From Kingdonia uniflora (lineage: Eukaryota; Streptophyta; Magnoliopsida; Ranunculales; Circaeasteraceae), in the NCBI GenBank assembly GCA_014058105.1, contig JACGCM010000003.1, positions 372,001 through 436,000 of the forward strand: a stretch of 64,000 bases of DNA, in the 5' to 3' direction. The notes beneath the pieces were generated by a model. The model saw only the letters and a list, made by a program, of their open reading frames with translations. It had not been told where the DNA came from and made no database searches. The first letter of the stretch is position 1, and each line of letters begins with the position of its first letter. The position numbers and the translations under genes were made by a program. This document shows positions 44,416 to 54,697 of this stretch, piece by piece.

Positions 44416-47400
44416 ATGGATGATGATGGTGGAGCAACTAATCTTAGAGACCCATATGAAGTTTTGGGAGTTTCTAGGGTTTCAAATGAAATGGAGATCA
44501 AAGCTGCGTATAAGAGATTAGCTCTCAAGTAAGTTTTTATTTGATTTTATGTTATTTCTTGTTAGCTGAATTGGGTTCAACTTTATTTGGATTGTATATG
44601 TCGTTTTGGCAATAAAATTATGTCGTAATCTATCGTGTTCATATGCATTGTTATGTATGTTAATCCTAATAATGTGTGGGAATCATACCCAGGTCTGTGG
44701 TAGCAACTGCAATCGAATCAGCCAGCTGGGTTAGCTGACACATTTTTATTAATTTAATTCCTTGAATAATACGACTAGTTTCCTAATTAGATTGGTATTA
44801 GGGTTTCTATTTGTGTCATGTCTCTTCTCCTATAAAAGAGAGCCTAAATTTAGTTTATTTGTTAGGTTGGTTTGAGTGAGAGAAAATGGCTTAGCCTTGG
44901 AGAGAGATGCAAAGTTTAAGGTAAATCTGAAACCCTAGGTCTTCGACCTTTATTTTTATGCAATTGAGAGATTTTAGTTTTAATTCAGATTAATTTAACT
45001 TCTGCTCACGTAGTTTTTAACAACTTGGTACTAGAGCTAGCAAGATTCTGCAGTGATTTTTTTTTTATCAACTGCTACAGTGATCTCGGCATCTGCTACA
45101 TATGCATTGCTACAGTGATTTTGCTACAACAATGTTAAGCCAAAAAGATTTAGAAGGATTATAGAACAAGTTCGGGTAAAAAGACTGCGAAGGAGAAGGC
45201 TACATGGAAAATTGGATAGAATAAATATTAGAAAATAATGAATAAATACTTCATTGGAGAGAAACCAATAAAGTATGGATTTTGAATCGTTATGGATTGT
45301 AAATGTTTGTATGTTTGAGAACTCTAATGTCAGAAAATATAGGTTTTGGACAAGTGTAGGTGCTGTCGAAATTGCAAGGTTAGAGGCGGGAGTTTTGACA
45401 GAGGATTCGAAGAAATTTGATAGAGATGGTTTGGAGATGAAACACCACGAAGATACGACAAAGAGAGAGGTTCACCGTGCGATTGATCTAGTATATAGGA
45501 AAGACGAAGACGTGTCGAAGAGCTCTCGATCAAAGCCCGACGAGGAGGTTGCGACATTGATGCGAGAGGTTCACATGATCAATGATTCTAATTGTCAGGA
45601 AGCCTAACCAAAGAAAACCAACCCTAATCCAAAACCCTTGCCAAAAATTCAAAAAATGATCGGAGGGGAATTGATTACATTGCCAACGACGAAGAAATGA
45701 TCACCAGCGACTACGGTGGTCGGAATACAGGAGAGAGAGATCCCCATCGCCGCCAAGGTCCGCGAAAGATGCAAAATTGAGGACGAAACAAACTAGAGAT
45801 TTTTAGGAGAAGATGTAGGCATGCCACAAGGGCATGGCATGCATGGTATGGGCATGCCACGACACGAGGCAGGCACGAGTCAAGGTACCGGGTAGGGTTC
45901 GCAAGGCATGTGGAAGAGTGTAGGAACGAGTTAGGGCATGCCTACGGCAGGGCAGGGCAGGGCATAGGACGGCGGGCAGTAGCTATAGTTACAGTATTAC
46001 CATGCATCAAGTAGGGCATGCCCTCGGGTGGCACAGGCATGCCGCTGCAGCAGTTTGCGCTAACGATGGAGTTGGACACGGGAATAGTAAGAGAGGGATC
46101 GTGGGCCCACAACAGTAACTCGGGTATGCCCCGAGACCTTTTGGGCACCGAGTCGATTCCGAATGGAGGGGCGGGCACTATTACCGCGGGGGAATCGCGA
46201 TTCCTACGGGGCCGATGGCGGATTTGGAAGGTACGGTGAGCGCTCACGTTATTTGGGTTACTGACAAAGAGATAAGAGTAGACAGGGGGGGGGGGGCTGA
46301 GTTGCAAAACAATTGAGGAGAGGGCAATTAGTTTTGGTAATATGCAGGGACATATTTAGGAATCAGGAGAGAGTAATTTATCGCAGACGAGTGTACCGAA
46401 AATAGTTTTGTATGTTGACCCTCATTGGATAGAGTTTCTGGTTTGTTCTTTCGACTTTGTGGGTCTGATGTTTTGGCGACTTCAAGTACAACGTATAGTG
46501 TTTGCAGTTGGTAATACAATGAAGCAACATGATCTTCGAGATGATGAGTTACAACGTCCAAAGGGTATACTAGCAAGTTACGGTAAAATTTGTGGTCGTA
46601 TTTCCGAGCTGTTAAGCATGCATTTTTTGTTTCATATTGATGCCTTGTAGATTTTCTTGCCAGAGTTCATAGTCGAACTCTTCTTAGACGGAGAGAGTTG
46701 ATAGGATTCTACGACCATGGGTAGCACGTCTCGTACATCGCGTGCGCACTTTTTATTTATTTAGTTATTTCTAATAATTTAATTCCTTGAATAATAGGAC
46801 TAGTTTCCTAATTAGATTGGTATTAGGGTTTCTATTTGTGCTAGGTCTCTTCTCCTATAAAAGAGAGCCGAAGCTTAGTTTATTCGTTAGGTTGGTTTGA
46901 GCGAGAGAAAAAGGCTTAGCCTTAGAGAGAGATATGTAAAGTTTGGGGTAAATCTAAAAACCCCAAGTCTTCGACCTTTATTTTTATGCAATTGAGAGAT
47001 CTTAGTTTTAATTGAGATTAATTTAGCTTCCGCACACGTAGTTTTTAACACTATCTATACTGTGTGTGTTGTGCTTGTGTAAAGCAGTTGAGTTTGTATG
47101 GTAAACACTAGGTATAACACATTGGCAATTTGGAGTCTATTCAGTTTAGTAAGGGTGGTCAGCTGAGTGAAAATACAATGAGTGGGTAGCTGCTAATTTA
47201 TGGAAATAATTACTTATCAGGAATAGAAATTGTGGTGGATGGGGTAGTAAGTGTTTTGGTTGGAAAATAGGTGCTAGTTTAAGTTTCTGGTAGTGGAAAT
47301 ACATTGAGCTGGTAGTTATTTGGGATGCTTTACTTTCGATGAAACTTTTTTGTTTTTTCCAAAGTGATCCTTATAAATTTTCTTGTTCACGCCCGAACTT

Positions 47401-48843
47401 TACTTGTTTCTTTAAATGTGTTTACCAGCTTAAAAGAGATGTGAAGATATTAATCTCCTCAAGTTACTATGTTCCATACTGTTTAGGAATGCTGCATTTC
47501 TATGGCTGAGGCTACATGGTATAAGAGAATTTTCAGAGAAAAGATTAGTTTAAATTTTTCCTTCCTCTAATATTATGTCATTCAACTTGTAGATTGTGAT
47601 TACAAGATGAAACATAACAAACAAGATACAAGTTGTTGCTATAGAATATACTGAATATGGCACAAGTGACCACTAGTTGCACCAAAAGAAGTGAATCAAG
47701 GATTTCTTGAAGAAAAAAATTAATTGTATTCTGCAACAAGACATGGACAATGCTAGTATATAATCAAGAACCCTGTACTTTCTAGTCATACAACTCTACC
47801 AGAACTTTCTTAAAATTTGTGATGTAATTAAGGATCAAGATCAAATTAAACATGATTGACACTAAACTCTCTCTTATTGAATAATCAAGTAACAAGAAAC
47901 CCTAATAACCTATAACTCAATAATTTGAAATTACAGTAAAGAAAAAAGCTAACCTAATGAGGCTTTTATAGCAGTAGGAAGCCTCTAGCCCTAATTCTAT
48001 TAACATTAGATGTAAACTAAGGAGACTTTCTCCTATAGTTATCCTATCAAGTACCAAAAAAAGGAAAGAAAATAAATGTGGAGAGAGTGGCGTCTACTAA
48101 ACGCCCTAGAAAGAAGCGCCCTTTCTCTAAGTATACGCATGCGGTTGTGAGAACCGTGATACATCAATTTGAATCATAGATTAGTATAATGTTTGGCGCC
48201 AAGGAACATAGAATAGCCAAGATATAGTGTACGGTTTCATGTCTTGCTAGTTTTCTTCTCATGTTCACAATCCTCATAGTTTTCTTCAGAGTATGTAGAA
48301 TGCACTCAAATTATCCCAAAGAAACAAAATCATTACTTGTAATAACAAGATTGCTGCTCTTCTGTGCATAATGTATACAAAAGCCTCATTGTTTCTTCCT
48401 CTCAAGTTCTTTATTGCTAGATTTGATGACCACTCGTGTATTTGCTTGAAAACTTTGTGCATCGTGACATCTAGTTGCTTCTTTGTCAGGAATCACATAT
48501 TAAATATCTGAACAACAAAAAAATCAAACATTTTGCGTTGAACTTGTATCTTCCTTGTTTTAATGATACAAATGATTACTCTTACATCATATCTTAACGT
48601 TGACTTTGCAAGATGATTGTGGTTCTTGTAATTGATGTAAAAGTGATCAAGTTGTAGCTTGTTTGTTATATTTCACATTTTTTTGTTTGAATCTACAGAT
48701 ATTATCCTGACAAAGCTGTTGACGACAAGGAAGACAAGGAAGCACTGGAGTTTTTTAAGGAGGTATCTTATTCTTATAACATTCTATCCAATTCAGAGAG
48801 AAGGAGACATTATGATGCTGGCGGGTTCGAGGTAATACCATAA
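44416..48843 (+). CDS. ARG1-like J-domain gene, truncated, HPD changed to YPD
   Basis: Exon 1 (44,416-44,528) encodes MDDDGGATNLRDPYEVLGVS... to RLAL. Donor GTAAGT at 44,529; acceptor CTACAG before 48,699. Exon 2 (48,699-48,831) encodes KYYPDKAVDDKEDKEAL and then SYNILSNSERRRHYD..GFE. This matches helices I-IV of the J-domain of ARG1/ARL-type proteins (RDPYEVLGVS and RRHYD..GFE are typical). The essential HPD that activates Hsp70 is YPD. After GFE the relatives continue for over 300 residues (ALF.KLGVP region); I find no such exon before the next gene. Read through, the ORF ends at TAA 48,841-48,843, giving 85 residues. Intron 1 contains an LTR element. It is either a truncated pseudogene or a small J-like protein. 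Confidence 0.6.
44675..45022 (+). repeat. 5' LTR of the intronic element
   Basis: Starts TGTGGGAATCATACC and ends TTTTTAACA. The promoter motif CTATAAAAGAGAGCC lies at about 44,831-44,845. The first 60 bp are more diverged from the partner than the rest. Confidence 0.8.
45275..45607 (+). CDS. Hypothetical ORF in the intronic LTR element
   Basis: 110 codons from MDFESLWIVNVCMFENSN to SNCQEA*. Charged, with EVHRAIDLVYRKDEDVSKSS and an EEVATLMREVHM segment. No gag zinc knuckle, protease, RT or integrase motif is visible and I do not recognise the family. It may be a degraded gag N-terminus or a transduced fragment. Confidence 0.25.
   Translation: MDFESLWIVNVCMFENSNVRKYRFWTSVGAVEIARLEAGVLTEDSKKFDRDGLEMKHHEDTTKREVHRAIDLVYRKDEDVSKSSRSKPDEEVATLMREVHMINDSNCQEA
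45815..46045. repeat. GGCATGCC/GGGCATG-rich segment
   Basis: More than ten occurrences of GGCATG or GCATGCC in about 230 bp, several as the perfect 8-bp palindrome GGCATGCC or GGGCATGCCC-like arms, mixed with GGCAGGGCA repeats. Base composition is much more GC-rich than its surroundings. It lies in the interior of the non-autonomous LTR element. Confidence 0.7.
46699..47050 (+). repeat. 3' LTR of the intronic element
   Basis: Starts TGATAGGATTCTACG after a purine-rich GACGGAGAGAGT (candidate polypurine tract, 46,688-46,698) and ends TAGTTTTTAACA. It is collinear with the 5' LTR. Confidence 0.85.
47051..48698. other. Rest of J-domain intron 1
   Basis: Non-coding. A stretch at about 47,860-48,010 read on the minus strand has CTATAAAAGCCTC, AGGGTTTCTTG and AATAAGAGAGAG, resembling the promoter and 3' part of an LTR, so a minus-strand solo LTR may be present. 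I could not define its ends. Confidence 0.35.
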
Positions 48844-51609
48844 ATGTATGTTGTGAATGATTTTTGGAGTTGAGAACACACACTCGTACAAATTCATCTC
48901 TTTTGTGCATCTGCTGGGTATCTTTTTCTGCTATAGTTCCTCAAAATCACATATAATAAATATTCTCCATAATATTGCTACCCGATTGAAAAAAATGATA
49001 AAGCAGGATCAGCACTGTGATGTAAAACGAGTCTTAAAACTGTTAGAGATACATCTATAAGTGCCATTACAACAAGAAGTAGGTCTAAAATCATTGCAAG
49101 AGTTAGGGAGCTTGGCCCAGGGGTTAAGACTTGTGAAAGTGCCACTTGTACCTTTAAGCTTCCGACTTGGACTGAAAAAGTTTCTCACAACTTCTATCAC
49201 ACCATTGAGCCCCTCTGTTTTTCTTAAAAAAAGGAAGTGGTCTAACAATCAAGTCCAGGGGACTTGGAATATTTTATGAAAAACGTTCCTTCTCTTATCT
49301 CTTTGCTATTGAGATCCTTTTCTAGTAGAGCAATTTGGACTATGTTGAGTGTTGTGAATCTATCCTACACCTCATGACACCAAAGTCCTGCCCGGTCACT
49401 TCTATCTTTACCTCCCCCGTTAGTTTGTTACTTGGTCACATTGTTGTTTTTCACAATATATGAAAGGTCTCAAATAATCGAAGTCCTGATCTTAGTTTGA
49501 TGGTGTAGTTGAGAAGTGAAGCCAGTGGAGGCAGAGAGAAAGGGACAATGAAAAAAGATAAAAATAAAATCTGAAGCTCACTTCGAGTAAAACAAAATTT
49601 CATTCATCTATTTAAGAGGTCCGTGTGTACTGAACTCGGATAAGGAACCAGACTGGAAACTCGTATGAAAACTTGGAAATACGTTCAGCGCTCGTGTTGA
49701 AGGCTTAGCCGAATAAACTTTGATAGTGAAACTTCAGATGCCAACTCAGGAATCAATCTGGCAGCTAAGTTTGGACCTGAAAAAATGGCGTGTGAAACCC
49801 GAGCTGCTAACCCAGCAGGGCTTATGGCGCCCGAGATTGAATTTAGTGAACGAAACAGTAGTTACTGATATCTTAGTAGTCAATTTGGAAGCACTCTAAG
49901 AAAAAAAAGTCACCCTATGCAACTATGCAAACTGTAGGCTCATGTGTGAGATGTTTTAAAACAAATAGGATGGAATGTGATTTCTATTTTTACTTTGATC
50001 TTTTATAATAGTAAACTTGGGAATTTGGAAACTCATGTAAGGTGTCCATCTCAAGGCTAGCGTCCATGTTATTCTTGTTTAAGTTCACCACTCAAATTTT
50101 GTTTTATTTTCCCCTTCTCTCACTGTTTCTTTCCCTCTCCTTATCTGCTTGAAATTATAGGGTTTAAGTTCTTTTTTCCATAACTTTATTCTTACTCCCC
50201 GTCTCCTACTTCTTATCTCTCCTTTAAGCTATTCTATCAAATAGAGATTGGGGTTTTGATTATTTGAGCATCCTTTATCATTTTCACTGGTGGAAATTCA
50301 AATTGCTATCTAATCAAAGTTTTTCGCTTGGGACGCTTAACTGTGATTCAACCTATGGTTAAAACCTTGACCTGAAGGTTTTCAATGGTAAGATTTTTCT
50401 GCCTATCTTTCATCCCTAAAGTGTTTTTTTCCTCTCACGTTATGTTAATTATCTAACTGAAACCATTTTAACTTGGGTTTGCTTCATTATGATATATTTT
50501 GGTTTTCTCTAAATTGCGTAGGGATATTTAGATTTGTATTATCAAACTGTTGCCATTGTGCTTTAATTGCTTTGTAGTTGTCTTATTTGATCTTTTTGGC
50601 TGTTTGATGGTTCTTTTTTTTCCTATCAGAGTTTACTTCTACATTACAATGTGAAAGTGCCAGGGAGGTATTACAACTTAATGATAGGTCAGAACTATTA
50701 AAATACAAGTTGCTTGGGAGTTCAAATTTGGCACACAAAAAGATGTTGCGGAGACGCATGGTTATGGAGTAAAGATTCAATTAAAGAAAATTAAATTGCA
50801 CCAAGGATTTAATCTTATTTGGAAATCCTGTGATTTGGTAAAAATTTCAGCCATTAGATAATTCACCAGTGATTAAGAACAACTGTTTACACAAAAGTTA
50901 ATCAAAGCGGTTGTTACTTCATTAAGTATCCACTCGCTCCTATCCTAAGTATTGTATCGACTTTCTCCCAGTGTTCATTGTTTTCGCTAACTTCAACAAT
51001 TTGCCTGTCGAATCCTTAGCAAAGTTTGATAAAAGGTTTATTTTTCTTGAATTATAAATATGGATTGGTTCAATACACAATTACTCACTTAAAAAAAGTT
51101 CTTGCGATTTCTCTCTCTACATTCCAATCTTCTCTAGATCGTTAAGGGTGATTTTGATCTATAGAGGTACTATGGATTGATTCCTATGTAACATTGACAT
51201 GGGTACCCATGTCGGTGTCTGGTATGGGTATGGAGTGTTGGAAATGGCAAAAAAAATTAAAGTACCATGTTAATAGTGTTGGACACGCGTGACTCGTGTC
51301 CGAATGTCGGTGTCGGTTACGTGTCGATACAAATTTTGACAAATATGCTGTGTCTATGTTATAGATCGATTCTAGGTTGATGGGTTTTCTTAAAAAAGAG
51401 CCCTAGAATACAGATGTAGTGACTTAATGATTTTCAAAATTAGTTTTCTATAAAATCCCCTATATTGGAAAATCACATTTCCAAGTAGAATCTCGAGAAA
51501 AAACACGAGTGCATCCGAGCTCCGTCGCGGGAAAATCATTTACCATCCTTCAACATTTTACTAATCTAGATGGAAGAAACCACATATTGTCCCTTGGTTT
51601 TCCTTGCTT
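48844..51609. other. Region between the J-domain exons and the FRS11-like gene
   Basis: No firm gene. At 49,107-49,130 GGCCCAGGGGTTAAGACTTG resembles a tRNA A-box and may mark a SINE. At 50,629-50,773 a CAG-preceded open stretch of about 48 codons rich in Leu/Lys/Arg (ending LRRRMVME*) could be an exon, but it matches nothing I know. The missing ARG1-like exons are not seen here. Confidence 0.4.
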
Positions 51610-51673
51610 AAAGGTATGCCATCTTGGTATGTATAATAGATAAAGGTATACCATCTTGGTATGTATAATAGAT
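51610..51673. repeat. Perfect-period 32-bp tandem duplication
   Basis: AAAGGTATGCCATCTTGGTA... repeated immediately as AAAGGTATACCATCTTGGTA..., one base different (G/A at the ninth position). It lies just upstream of the first certain exon of the FRS11-like gene, probably in its leader or first intron. Confidence 0.95.
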
Positions 51674-51721
51674 ATGTATAGAAACCCATACTTGTTTGCT
51701 TGATATTTTCGTAGTCTGTAA

Positions 51722-54697
51722 TTGCTTTTTGGTTTGATTGAACTGTTACACATTTTACAGGTACTTAATCTACAATATGATCTATCTGAAAAGGAAAGAA
51801 CTTCTGAAGAAACAAGTCTAGCTATAGAAACATCTGAGAATAGCACAGATCTGTCACCAGATGAGAGCGGCACTGTTGAGGGAGTTCCTGAGGACACAAT
51901 TTTATGTCGTCAAACTTCTGTAAACCTGGTTCCTTTTATTGGACAAAGATTTGTTTCGCAAGATGCTGCATACGAATTTTATTGCAGTTTTGCAAAACAA
52001 AGCGGTTTTTCAATAAGACGTCATCGTACTCGAGGGAAAGATGGTATTGGAAGGGGAATAACGAGGAGGGATTTTACTTGCCATCGAGGAGGGTTTCCTC
52101 AGATAAAGCCATCGGATGCTGGAAAATTGCAGAGGAACCGTAAGTCATCGCGTTGTGGATGTCAAGCATATATGCGAATTGTTAAGAGGGCTGAATTTGA
52201 GGTTCCTGAATGGCGGATTACAGGATTTAACAACTCGCACAACCACGAACTCTTGAAATCAAATGAGGTGCTTCTCCTTCCTGCGTATTGTGCCATATCT
52301 CCTGATGATAAGAGTCGGATTTGCATGTACGCAAAAGCTGGAATGTCGGTTCGACAAATGCTAAGATTAATGGAGCTAGAGAAAGGTGTTAAATTGGGTT
52401 GTTTACCATTTACAGAAATAGATGTGAGAAACTTACTTCAATCCTTTCGAAATGTGGACCGGGATAATGACGCTATTGACCTTATTGCGATGTGTAAGAA
52501 CATAAAAGATGAAGACCCGGAGTTTAGGTATGAATTTAAGATAGATGCACATAACAGAGTAGAACATATTGCTTGGTCTTATGCTTCTTCAGTTCGGTTG
52601 TACCAAGATTTTGGTGATGCCGTGGTTTTTGACACAACCCATCGTTTGGATGCATATGACATGCTTCTGGGAATCTGGATCGGACTGGACAATCATGGCA
52701 TGAATTGTTTTTTTGGTTGTGTACTTCTCCGGGATGAAAATATGCAATCTTTTTCTTGGGCATTGAAGGTAAAATAGTTTTTGATAATATGTAGATATGC
52801 ATGTGTATATAATGTGAAGTATTTGTTTGTTTCTGAAAAGTATGTCTGATCCTTAAGTACTAATATTGCTTTGTACACAACAGACATTTGTGGCCTTCAT
52901 GGGAGGAAAGGCTTCACAAACAATTCTGACTGACCAAAACATGTGGTTAAAAGAGGCAATTGTGGTCGAAATGCCAGATACTAGACACGCCTTCTGCATT
53001 TGGCACATAATTGCGAAATTCTCGGATTGGTTTGCTGTACTTCTTGGGTCCCAATACGATAGTTGGAAAGCTGACTTTCATCAGCTCTACAATTTGGAAA
53101 TGATGGAAGATTTTGAAGTAGGTTGGCGGGAGATGGTTAATAAATATGGACTTCATGGGAATAAGCATATTGCTGGCCTATATGCGTTGAAGATGTATTG
53201 GGCAGTACCCTTCATGAGATCTGACTTCTTTGCAGGAATGACGAATTCATCCCATTCTGAATCTATAAGTGCTTTCATCCAAAGATTTCTCAGTGCAAAG
53301 TCACAACTTAGTCATTTCGTAAGCCAGGTAAAGCTTCACAGTTCTTTTTATTGAAGAGATATTATTTCATAAAAACCTAAATCGTTCTGTCCTATAAAGA
53401 TCTATATTTTTGTAATTCTGTAAAAGAAAGTCAAAAAACGGCGCAACATCTGAAAGGTCATCTTCTCATGACCAGCATGGGTCAAAAACTTTAATAGGCG
53501 GCGTCTGAAATGCCTCCTTTCACTATTTTAATCCATGTAGTACTTCAATGTAGGTTTCGACGAAAAGCGACATTTCGTATGTTGTTCCTTTGCTGGAAAA
53601 CATAGTCCCCGAAAAATGATGTGTCAAACAATGTTTTCTATAAAACGCGCAGCCCTTGAATAACATTGTCTTCTATCAAATAGACAATCCCAGAATATTC
53701 AAATTGCGTTCTTGGTTTTCTTTTTTCTCGCAAATTGTGAAAAGTAAGATTTATGATACTAAAATGTTGTAGTTTATTTCAAGATGTTCTTTGAAAAGAA
53801 AAGAGAAACAAAAAACATAGAAACATACGTTTAATTTTTTTTCAGCTCTCTTTGCAGGTGGCTTTCGTTGTTGATTTTAGAGATCAATTAGGAGCAAAAG
53901 AGAAGATTCAGAGAAAGCTCCAAAACAAAGTCACACTGAAAACTGGTTCACCAATTGAATCTCATGCCGCTACTGTTCTTACACCTTATGCCTTCTGTAA
54001 GCTCCAGGAAGAACTAGTGTTAGCTCCACAGTATGCATCTTTTCAGGTAGAAGAAGGTGCTTTCCATGTGAGACATCATACCCAAGTAGAGGGAGGGTTC
54101 AAAGTGATTTGGAATCCTCAAGAAGCGCTCATTACTTGTAGCTGTCATCTGTTTGAGTTCACAGGGATTCTGTGTAGACACGTCCTCCGAGTCCTCTCAA
54201 CAAATAACTGTTTTCACATTCCAGAACAATATCTACCCTTCCGTTGGCGTCTTTTCAATTCAGCTCCGATGAAACCAGTTCAGCTTCTGCAATCTATGGT
54301 TTCGTCACTTGTTTCAGAATCGGTGGTGACAGATGAACGCCTTGATGTTGCTTGTCAGCAAATAGATATGGTTTTATCACGCATTAAAAACTTCCCTAGA
54401 TCTCGTAATATTGATACTGTAAATGGTATGATCTACAGCAGTCCAGACGGCTCCTTCATTGATCATGAAGAGCCTGATGAGATAATTCACAGATTTACAT
54501 CTGTAAGACATTCTCACGAGATTATCACTATGGGAAGACATAAGGACCGAAGACCAAGAGATGGATCTGAGTTTTATAGAAAACGAAGGCGTTGCTCAGT
54601 TCCTTGTTGTGGCCAGTTTGGGCATGACGCGAGTTGCTGTCCAATGATGGGAGTTGACGGGATAAATGTTGATGGGATTGGGTACTTAATAGAGTGA
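51722..54697 (+). CDS. FAR1-RELATED SEQUENCE 11-like protein (domesticated MULE)
   Basis: Three exons: up to 52,768; 52,884-53,327; 53,858-54,697; all borders GT/AG and in frame. Domains: FAR1 DNA-binding zinc finger (VGQRFVSQ-type block GQRFVSQDAAYEFYC, then FTCHRGG, RCGCQAY, NNSHNHEL; C-C-H-H), MULE transposase-derived domain (FDTTHRLDAYD..LGIWIG; ILTDQNMWLKEAI; CIWHII), and SWIM finger CSCHLFEFTGILCRH near 54,140-54,180. A Cys-rich C-terminus (CSVPCCGQFGHDASCC, 54,594-54,641) looks like a zinc knuckle. Family members are nuclear transcription regulators related to FHY3/FAR1 in light signalling. The start is uncertain: the ATG at 51,722 is in frame, but TTTTACAG before 51,762 looks like an acceptor, so a leader exon may supply the true start. 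Intact. Confidence 0.93.

Larger units (their letters stand above)
44675..47050 (+). mobile_element. Non-autonomous LTR retrotransposon in J-domain intron
   Basis: Direct LTRs of about 350 bp (44,675-45,022 and 46,699-47,050) share long identical stretches: CTAGTTTCCTAATTAGATTG, a TATA-like CTATAAAAGAGAGCC and the end CACGTAGTTTTTAACA. Just inside the 5' LTR is TGGTACTAGAGC (45,026-45,037), a near match to the tRNA-Met primer site. The 1.66-kb interior has no recognisable gag or pol, only a 110-codon acidic/basic ORF (45,275-45,607) and a GC-rich GGCATGCC-repeat region. No clear target duplication (flanks TAATG and CTATC). Large retrotransposon derivative is the best description. Confidence 0.85.

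Noticed and set aside
45942..46307. Minus-strand Pro-rich 121-codon ORF
   Set aside because: It falls in the GC-rich palindromic part of a non-autonomous LTR element, where stops are rare by composition.
44670..47055. Target-site duplication for the intronic LTR element
   Set aside because: Flanks TAATG and CTATC do not match; the duplication is either decayed or the left border is off by a few bases.
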